NCBI GenBank assembly: GCA_964058805.1
Contig: CAXKVV010000004.1
Span: 310,001-374,000, forward strand
Reading direction: 5' to 3'
DNA: 64,000 nucleotides
Source of the DNA: Schoenoplectus triqueter
Taxonomy: Eukaryota > Streptophyta > Magnoliopsida > Poales > Cyperaceae
The translations under genes were made by a program, and so were the position numbers. Each line of letters starts with the position of its first letter. Position 1 is the first letter of the stretch. The notes below the pieces were generated by a model, which was not told where the DNA came from, did not search any database, and worked only from the letters and a program-made list of their open reading frames with translations. This document shows, in pieces, positions 55,654 to 64,000 of the stretch.

Positions 55654-57214
55654 GGGGAGGGATCACTTCACAATGGGTTATTTTAATAATCTTGACAATG
55701 GAATTTTAAAATAGAAAAAAAAATATATATATATTTTTTACTTATAGATTATAAATTGATAGTATTTCAAACAACAACAACAACAACAAAGCCTTTAATC
55801 TCAAATAAATTATGGTAGGCTAGAAATGAAACCCAATCGAAAAGCATAAGATCAAAAATCTCAAATATCAATGATAATAATGAGGATAATGAAAATAATA
55901 ATAAATAAATAAATAAATAAAAATGATAATGATAATGGTGATGACAATATGATAATAATAATGATGATAATGATGTTGATAATATGCTAATAATAATAAT
56001 AATAATACAATAAAACTCTATTATAAAATCTATTTCTAAATGCTAAATTTTAAACTCTAAAATCCTAAAAATCTAAGAATTTAAAGTCTATAACTCTACT
56101 ACTAGACTCTAACTCCTAAATCATAGTTCAGATACATGAATCGCCATCTTCCAAGCACTCTTATCCAAAGCAAGCTCTTTGAATATATTTTATTCCTTCA
56201 AATCTCTTTTTATTGTTTCCTCCCATGTCAGTCTCGGTCGCCCTCTTCCTCTTCTTGTATTTTCATGACGACTTAGAATACCACTACGTATTGGTGCTTC
56301 AGGAGGCTTTCGTTGGATATGACCAAACAATCGCAAACGATGTTGGACTAGTTTCTCTTGAATTAATACTACCCCAAGTTTGTCCCGAATATCATCATTT
56401 CTGATTCGATCTTTTCTTGTGTGGCCACATATCCAACGCAACATCCGCATTTCAGCTACACTCATCTTCTGGATGTGTTGTCATTTTGTAGCCCAACATT
56501 CTGCGTGATACATCATCGCGGGTCTAATCATCGTCCTGTAGACTTTGTCTTTTATTTTGTTTGGGACCTTGTCACAGAGAATACCAGATGCTTGTCTCCA
56601 TTTCACCAATCCAGCTCTTATTATATGACTAACATCTTCATCGATCTATCCGTCACTCTGCAATATCGATCCAAAATATCAAAATGTGTCATTCATGGAT
56701 ACTACTCATCCGTCCAAACTAACATCTCCATCATCTGAATTTTTTCCGCTGAACTAACACCTCATATATTCGATTTTCGTCTTACTAAGTCTAAAACTTT
56801 TCGATTCTAAAGTTTGTCTCCACAACTCTATTTTTTGATTGACTCTAATTCTGCTCTCATCAATCAACACCACATCATTAGCAAATAGCATACACCAAAG
56901 AATATCTCTTTGTATGTCATTTGTGATCTCATCCATCAATAAGGTGAAAATATATGGACTCAAAGTTCATATAATTTTATTATCGTTTGACAGTTCATCA
57001 AATGTTATCAAAATTTTATACAATTTTTAATGGTTCTAATTTGATGATTTTTTATATAATATTAAATAGTAATGAAATTACATAAATTTTAAAACAACAT
57101 AAATATATAAGTAAAAAAAATATTTGTAATTTTTCTATTTTAAGATTTTTTTTTCAAATTTATTTAAAAATTCATTAAGTTTGTCAAAGTAACCATTATC
57201 AAGGTATCCCTCCC
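55654..57214. mobile_element. MITE with GGGAGGGATC termini, split by a LINE
   Basis: The left end GGGGAGGGATCACTTCACAA and the inverted right end GGGAGGGATACCTTGATAAT bound it. AAATTTGAA (55645-55653) and AAATTTAAA (57215-57223) flank it, a 9-bp duplication with one mismatch. The MITE body is interrupted at about 55770 and resumes at 56965 (GTTCATATAATTTTATTATC), exactly where an RTE LINE fragment is inserted. Confidence 0.75.
55771..56964 (-). pseudogene. 5'-truncated RTE-type LINE, reverse transcriptase C-terminal part
   Basis: On the minus strand, the reading starts at LSPYIFTLLMDEITNDIQRD, then CMLFANDVVLIDESRIRVNQ, and LESKSFRLSKTKIEYM (56754-56963). Frames shift, and the later block MSVAEMRMLRWICGHTRKDR to RLRLFGHIQRKPPEAPIR and GRGRPRLTWEETIKRDL is at 56190-56465. 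These are hallmark segments of plant RTE LINEs. The usual FADD catalytic motif reads FAND, so a catalytic Asp is replaced. The 3' end is a (TTG)n tail (seen as CAA repeats at 55771-55790), also typical of RTE. Region 55860-56010 is filled with AAT/GATAAT microsatellite. Confidence 0.85.
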
Positions 57215-57223
57215 AAATTTAAA

Positions 57224-59486
57224 TAACACAATTGCTTGTCAAATCTTGATGGGCTATGGAGACCCAACAGAGGTACCAAAAGCCTAAATTATAATTCGGG
57301 CCCGATTGTGATGGCATATAGTCCTTTCCTCTTAACAAGGAGAGAAAAATGAAGTTATGTCATGGGCAGTAATAGAGCTTGATTAAGCTAAATGCAAATA
57401 TAAACGTATGCAAATCTTAATATCTTACGACGTGACAAGACGCCCTAACAGGCACAAATCAAACACCAAAATTGCAAATTAAAGTGAAAAAGAAAGATCA
57501 TTTACTATGCAAAGAGGGAATAGGTACCAGTTATATAATATATACTCGACTGAGCCCATAGTTAAATCAGCTTGTGCTGGAAATGGGCATGTATTTATTC
57601 AATTTAGCTTCTACTCGTCCAACGTATACAACCTTTGTGGAATCCAAAACCGAATAATTAAAATAAAACTATCCAGTTTATCAAAATATATCGACTTTTT
57701 CCATTTCCCACCCCTTTCAAGTTTCAACATCAATCCCAGGTTCACATGTTAAATTTACCAGAAAAGTTCAGTGATTTCAAAAATCATTCAGTAATATAAG
57801 CTCAGTAGAGACAACAATAGATTACTGGTACAGCATCGATCTATCCCTGCAAAATTGCAAACCCTAACAAGAGAGAGAATCCGCCTTGTTTATCTCCTTG
57901 CCTCGGCTCCTCATGCAGTTGTGCAAGCCTCTCTATATATGACAACTCTGAACGGTAAAATATCTGAATTGAGAGAGAAGTGGTAAATGGCTGCAGTAAC
58001 AAGCCATTGCTGCTCTGACGACCATCTCCATTGGAACAACAGATGGACACAGGCTCACCGTGAGATGTTAAAGTTAATGTTTTTATATTTATGTTTGTTT
58101 TGGGTTTATATTTATGTGTTAGAATGGTAGAATAATCGGCTATTAGTTAGTACTTAGTATGACTATTGTGCCAAGCTTAAAGATTTTTAGATAGTAAAAA
58201 ATATGTGTAATATTTTTTTTTGAGGAGCTTCTATAATACATGCTGACGCGCAATATACAAGCATCATCCTCGACCGATGTTTAACTTGTTTCATTCAATC
58301 AAGTGATCTGCCTTTCAGCTCAGCCATGAAACCATCATCACTAAATTTTATATAACAAAAACGAGGCCTGAAATAAAAACAAAAAAAAAAAAGAGAGGAT
58401 TACTGTTGAGAAAAAATAGAGATTAGTATTTACTTAATTAACCTCATACCTATGAAGATATTTTCATCATTGGCTATTAGAAAGAATACATCCAACTTTT
58501 TCTAATTCAATTAATTAGAAAAAGGGTTACAAACTTTTTTTTATAATTAGACAACAGTATATGAGATAATAGTGGGTAGGTAGTATTCTAACGGTAACAT
58601 TTATTACCATTTATTTTTATTTCCCGTTTAAAAGCAGTAGCCTATAAAAAAATTGTAACTGTACAGCATAAATCAATAAGATATATAATAACAATCATCA
58701 TCTTTTCTCAACAGCCAACTAGTCTTAAAATCTAAACAATTACTAAATCAAACATAACAGATGATCTTGTCTGATCCCCAAAACTATGGTAAATGATATC
58801 ACGCTTATCGAGATGATCCTGCTTGGAATGATTACACGGCTTCTTTCTTTTAAAATACAAAGTGACATAACTAAAAGTTGGAAAATATGTTTTTATTTAT
58901 CATCAATAAAAGCCTGATGAAACGGTTGTTCATTCTTGTCGGTGGATGTAGCTACACAGTTAAACTACTAGTTAATCTGAGGTCACATTATGACTCGCAT
59001 GTAATAAAATAATTAATATCTGAACTTCCCGTCCAGTACACACATTGCTACATTAGTTCCTACTTCCTGCAAGTGGAAAGAGGGAAAAAATCAGTTACTC
59101 CTATCATTTTAATACACAGGATAGTGTGCATTTCAGTTATATATAAACAAATTGTAAATGCTATATGATAAATTTGCAACATTAGTTGTAGTAAATATAA
59201 AACAATTATTAATATACTTGATTTTTTTTTAGCAATTTAACTAAAATTGTCACAGAGGTAGTCGCAATTAATTTTCAAATCTTATTCCGGATGTGTAGAT
59301 AGAAAAATGTATCAAATAATTGAATGAGTCTCATAATTAAATAAAGGTTGATAGGGAAATCTATATAATTCTCCTACAGTCGATATCCCTATGCTTCAAA
59401 ATATGTAGCCAATATACAAAGTGTTCATTAGCAATTTATTTTATACAATATTGTTATTATTCAACTTAACTGAATTATTATATGGG
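57224..59486. other. Intergenic stretch, no gene supported
   Basis: A 69-codon minus-strand frame at 57841-58050 (MSICCSNGDGRQSSNGLLLQ) and an 81-codon plus-strand frame at 57507-57752 show no recognisable motif and lack splice or signal context. Both could be chance. Composition is a little less AT-rich at 57830-58070. Confidence 0.35.
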
Positions 59487-59745
59487 AGGGATCCATTCAC
59501 AATGGGTTATTTTGACAATCTTGATAATGGACTTTTAAATAAAAATAAAAATAATTCAAAATAGAAAAAAATACATAGATATGTTCTTTTACTTTAGATC
59601 GATAGTGTTTTAAATTTCATGTAATTTCATTATCATTTGGTAGTTCACAAAGACCATCATGATTTTATACAATTTGTAACGGTATTTGACGAATTATCAA
59701 ATAATAATAAAATTGTACTAAATTTGAAACACTACTAATCTAATG
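59487..59745. mobile_element. Partial MITE of the GGGAGGGATC family (left end and palindromic centre)
   Basis: Begins GGGAGGGATCCATTCACAAT then GGGTTATTTTGACAATCTTG, continuing through ATCGATAGTG and the central inverted repeat, but the right terminus is missing after about 59745. Confidence 0.65.
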
Positions 59746-61408
59746 ACATACATTTTGCTCTTTACAAAATATCTAATGACATACATTTTGAAACAAATCT
59801 TGCCCAAATCTTCAGTTGGGAACAAACAAAATATCTAATTAATGACATATATTTTGCTCAAATCTTCAGTTGGGAACCAAAATCAAAAGTATCCGACCAA
59901 GTATTTTCATCAGAACTTCCAATGACCTTAGAATGCATGTGTGGTTCTCCTTTTTTTTTCCTAAGAAAATCGTTCGAAATTTTTTTGCTCCCCCCTTCCG
60001 CCACTCCAATAAAACATTCCCTGCCAAGTTAAACGTAAATTATGTATAATTTTTTTCTGATAAAGTGTGAACTCTACAAAAATGTAAATTTACATGTGGT
60101 TCAAAACTTGGACCTGCTGTGTATTTACTCCAACGAACCAAGTGATTGCATTTTCTTTTCACAGGAATTCCTATGCTTTTCTCAACATTTTCTTTCTAAA
60201 ACCAGGCTCGCTGGCCCCACAATGCACAATCATAAAGCTCTAGATTCACTTTGCTAACTACCTTAAATAGCTTGCTTTCTGCTTAATCTACAATCATTAA
60301 AGCTAATTTGAGTAATTAACAAAAACAAAAACATCCTGGTTGCATCATGGGCACAATAGTTAAAGAATTTATTTGTACAACTTCTCTGGTCTGCCATTAT
60401 GAGCACCACGAGTCATTCTAGCCATAATTATTATTCAAATCACCTCTTACTGGCCCATTTTCTCTCCAGTCCCCATGAAACTGGAGACATACTTTGAAAA
60501 ATAAAGAAGGCCTGATAATCAGTAGGTGATAATGGAGATCAGAAGCTATGTAACCTAATGGAGACAAGATGAACCATGACATGATGCATCAAAATTTCCT
60601 GATTTTGTGGTGGGGATTGATTCACAAGTGAGAGACAGGCTCCAGTTATTGCCTCGCTCATTCAGGACAAGGGGTTACATGTTTCAATCAACTGATATCA
60701 AGTCTGGTAAAATGTATGGCGTGATTTTGGGTACCATGCTATTTGCAAGAAATTTGGTTTCTTACTGTTATTACCTATTTGGGTAGCAAAAGGCTTTTTA
60801 TGTACAGATTAGTGGGAAAAAAAACTGATAATTTCGTTCAAAATTCAGAAAAGAAAAAGCTCGAGAGATTTAATGTTTACAGATTAGTGAAAAAATACTG
60901 ATAATTTCATTGAAAATTCAGAAAAGAAAAGGCTCGACAGATTTTCTCTATCCGTCGTTAAATAGTTACCCATAAATTTGCAATAAAGTATAAATCGATC
61001 TTGAGCTTGCTGTTGACACCTCAGGGCCCAAAAAGGCCCAAAAATTAGGTGGAAGGCATAATGATGACTTGTTACCAAGCATATAGGCTTTCTATGTGCG
61101 CACCCAATTTGCCTTTGTTTAAGCTTACTTTTCCTCTGTGGCTTAACCAGAACCCCACTTTAATCTCTCTTTGTATTTTAATAAACCTCTAGGCTTAGTC
61201 ATGAACCAATTCCACCTTTGCATTTCATTAATCCCACCTTTTGTATTTTATTAAACACTTCTTCTAAACTTCACAACAGAATTTTGAAGAATCCGATCTC
61301 GCTGTAGCAGGACCCAACTCTTTTTGTTGCGGGTCGATTTGAAGAATCCAATGAAGATAATTAGGACGGCCCCAGATATCAGTGATTCACAATAATCCAG
61401 AGCCCATA
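59746..61408. other. Intergenic stretch, no gene supported
   Basis: Contains a tandem of CTAATGACATACATTTTG (59739-59790) and AAATATCTAATTAATGACAT (59828) and a direct repeat of AAAAATACTGATAATTTCAT / AAACTGATAATTTCGTTCAA with AAATTCAGAAAAGAAAA (60820-60930). No RNA gene or reliable coding frame was seen. Confidence 0.35.
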
Positions 61409-61530
61409 ACCAGTGACGCAAACACTAAAAAATAAAGTTTTTTTTTTGTAGTGAAAAATAAAATAAAAATTTATCTAGAAACTTTATTTCCTTGGTTCGA
61501 ACAATCTCCACCGATCGTTTTTTATTCTGC
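61409..61530. mobile_element. Decayed relative of the 12511-12680 MITE
   Basis: Matches its middle and right side: AAAAAATAAAGTT, TAGTGAAAAATAAA, CTTTATTTCCTTGG, CACCGATCGTTT and the ending CTGCACCTG in place of CCGCCCCTG. Starts CAGTGACGCAAAC. Confidence 0.55.
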
Positions 61531-62536
61531 ACCTGTTCATAATTGTATCACTGTGTAATTGAGGGGGGCGCAGGGATTGCAAAAGGTGATCCATAGAAGG
61601 CATCGCCACTAAAGATATCTAAATAAAAATACCAACTTTAAATGGCTGGAGAAAAAAAGGTTCAGCAACTGTTCTCTTTCTGTACAAAAGGTCTACTAAC
61701 AGACTAGTGCCTCTTAGCTTTGGAATTTAAATGAGAAGGTAGAGTTACACATGTAGAGATTTTATCCTCCAAAGAAGCTTTTAGTATCATTCTTATTTGT
61801 TGTTAGCTGTCAAATAATGCATGAAAGAATATCAACTCTTAAAAGATATCCACATCTTTTACTCCAAATAAAAAAAAAACAATCTTAAAATGCATGTATG
61901 TCCGTTGAAAGTGCACGTTTTTTCTAGTGTTAAATCAACCCTTTATTCTCCCCTCTAAAAGCAAACTTTCTTCTCAGTCCTTATTTTCGCATCTACAAAT
62001 GAATAATGTACTAATGTGTTTTTTCCATCACTGCAGTGTCTTTTTTTTTTGGCATTATCAAAGCATCAATCTCTAATAATTAGACTGCACATATGTCAAA
62101 ATATTGTTTAAAGCGTCCCTATGAGCTATATAGTATATGGTGTTATTCTCAAAGTTCTAAACGAATAAAAAGTTTTAGAGAAGAGATTCAGTGTCACTAA
62201 TTTTAGTGGTATATGAAACTTATCTTTTAAAGTTTAATACTTAAATTTTGAATCCAAATTATTGATCTTATTTATTTTTATGATAAATATATGCTTATAA
62301 AATTTTATGATTTTTAGAGATCATTTCATACTAGATCAAATGATAATAAAATGAATGCATAAAAATAAATTAATCATAGTTAATTAGGTTTACTCATTTT
62401 ATTATCATTTGATCTAATATGATATGATAGTTAAAAATTAGTAAAATTCTTTTATATTGGAAAATAATTATTTGTAATTATATGTTCGACTCCATGAAAG
62501 GTTAAATTATCCTCAACCTTAACAAAGTATCTGTCA

Positions 62537-62568
62537 CCCCCCCCCCCCCCCCCAAAAAAAAAAAAAAA
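62537..62568. repeat. Poly-C(17) followed by poly-A(15)
   Basis: Adjacent homopolymers followed by ACAACAACAACAG. Rare in natural AT-rich DNA and hard to sequence; length is uncertain. Confidence 0.85.
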
Positions 62569-63224
62569 CAACAACAACAGAAGAAGATTTTAATCAGGTT
62601 ACAGAGAGTGAAAGAATGTTGTCGACCATTAATTGGTGGCCTTTTATATGGTGTATTGTGTTTTAATTGTGGTCCATGAATCAAGATAAAATCTCTAGTC
62701 ACTACTCACAAATCAATTAACGCTGAGAACCTATCTTTAATCTGACAAAAACAATGCTCTCTATATAAAACACACGTTCGAAATACGAATGAAATTCTTT
62801 ATATATAATTAAAAAAATTCTAACTTAGACTACTAGTTTACTAAAAAGAGAAATCCAAGTTACTTAACCTTTATGATAGTAATTAAAAATGTTTAAATAA
62901 ACAAATGCATTGGAGAGAGCGAACTATATTATCCTTTTACTTTTTTTGGGTAGCTATAAGATTTTTCTGGTGGTAAAGCCTAAAACAGGGAGCATGTTTC
63001 AATTTGATCTCTCAAGCAGGACCCTGGAACTACTTATTTCTAGAATTTCCTGCACTTTTGCTCCACTTCTTATTTCTAGAAACGATTTTTCAATATGAAA
63101 AGTGGAGGAATAAAGTTTAAAAAATATATATATAATTATTACAAGGGAAATGTGTTTGATCTCTCTAAGTAACATTTGATTTTCCATCAAGCCGCCTTTT
63201 ATAATTGAGATAACATATCTAATC

Positions 63225-63440
63225 TGTACATATTTGAATCGGACTCAATTTAATTTTTTTAAAAAGTTAAATTGATTTGATTTTATCTAAACTTGATTTA
63301 ATATGATCCGACTTGAGATCAAATAATCTGTAATTCAATCAAAATTAATATAAAATATAACAAAAAAATTAACATTTAAATTAATCTGATCCGATCTGAC
63401 TTTGATTCGACCCGCCCGATTACCATCTCTACCTCAAGGT
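63225..63440. repeat. Orphan word-array element, right end recognisable
   Basis: GAATCGGACTCAATTTAA on the left and ATCTGATCCGATCTGAC, TTCGACCCGCCCGATTACC on the right, with an AT middle. The right terminus on the reverse strand is TAGAGATGGTAATCGGGCGG, again a common hAT-type end. The left terminus was not found. Confidence 0.5.
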
Positions 63441-64000
63441 TTAGCAAAGAGCGATGATATAATCCAGAAAAGAGTCAACTGATGTTAATAACATGCGCAT
63501 ATAACTTGATAAATCTTTTTTCTGCAATGCACTGTCAATTTTTTTCTTTTTTTTTTAAAAAAAGCAAATATTATTTTTTACAATGCTTTATGGATGGCAT
63601 ATCGATGAATGATGATTACTGCGCTAATACACCTGTCAGTAGAATTAAGAAATGCCTGGTCGGCGGTAGCACAATCAGCAATTTGCAGATTATAGTCTAT
63701 TTAATGTAGACCACCTACTTTTAGAAGGGTAAAATAAAACGTGAGATACCATTTAAAAGGTTACTGCCATTCACAAAGTACCATGTTGATGCAGTAAAAG
63801 AGAGACTTTTTTTCGCTCCTATCAGGCTCCCCTTTTTAATCCAACAAAAACAATGGATAACGCTCCTGCTATAAATCTCCAGGACAAACCCCTAAAAAGT
63901 TGTCATTGACATCAGCATCCAATTCGTAATATTAAGATGATGCTTGGTTTTTTTTTCTTCTTCAAATTAAATAAAATGAACCAATCGGATTGTGATACAT

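Larger units (their letters stand above)
61531..64000. other. Intergenic stretch to right edge
   Basis: No gene is supported. It includes a homopolymer junction (62537-62568), and inverted TTATTTTTATGATAAATAT / AATGATAATAAAATGAATG-type repeats at 62270-62430 that also occur near 14750-14880, so an undelimited repeat is likely. A word-array remnant is at 63225-63440. Confidence 0.35.

Noticed and set aside
57841..58050. 69-codon minus-strand ORF with MSICCSNGDGRQSS start
   Set aside because: No motif, no splice context and no recognisable homologue; length is within chance expectation.
60590..60710. Possible microRNA precursor near GAGAGACAGGCTCCAG
   Set aside because: No convincing hairpin partner and no match to a microRNA that I could recognise.

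Overview
This looks like nuclear DNA from a flowering plant. The genes are split by GT-AG introns, intergenic space is very AT-rich, and the transposons belong to plant families (hAT, Mutator-like, CACTA, Helitron, RTE LINE, tRNA-derived SINE, plant mobile domain remnants). The species cannot be fixed from the sequence. The gene structures fit either a dicot or a non-grass monocot.

Five host genes can be supported. (1) The 3' part of a CW-type zinc-finger family gene (349-2373, +) enters from the left edge. (2) A small three-exon gene of unknown family lies at 9413-10046 (+, 120 aa). (3) A six-exon gene at 10912-13508 (+, 178 aa) encodes a lysine-rich, probably nuclear or nucleolar protein. 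(4) A seven-exon gene at 20247-23858 (-, 442 aa) encodes a protein with five CCCH zinc fingers. (5) A six-exon gene at 29165-30893 (-, 260 aa) encodes a SWEET sugar transporter of the clade III type. These genes act in unrelated processes (chromatin, RNA binding, sugar export) and show no functional cluster.

The rest is mostly mobile DNA, much of it still delimitable by terminal inverted repeats and target-site duplications. From left to right: a 42-bp-type minisatellite and a decayed plant mobile domain gene (4.4-6.1 kb); two Mutator-type MITEs (8.77-9.15 and 13.9-14.5 kb); an hAT-like element filled with a GGGTCGGG word array (15.58-16.35 kb); two more Mutator-type MITEs (16.7-17.1 and 18.14-18.48 kb); a SINE inside the CCCH gene; two head-to-tail Helitron copies (27.7-28.6 kb); a decayed hAT element with transposase remnants (32.58-33.98 kb); a minisatellite (39.6-40.2 kb); an hAT-like element abutting a CACTA element that carries a nearly intact ORF (42.3-45.9 kb); a complete but decayed Mutator-like element with long terminal inverted repeats (47.8-51.8 kb); and a MITE split by an RTE LINE (55.65-57.2 kb). 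The right 7 kb holds only MITE fragments and no gene I can support.

The most unusual pattern is a group of hAT-type elements with perfect 8-bp target duplications. Their ends are packed with short degenerate GC-rich words, a different word in each element (GGGTCGGG, CGTGTCGTGCC, ACTCGAGT), and two of them share a terminal repeat of the form TAGTGT..TAAA. Several orphan word arrays elsewhere in the window look like broken relatives.
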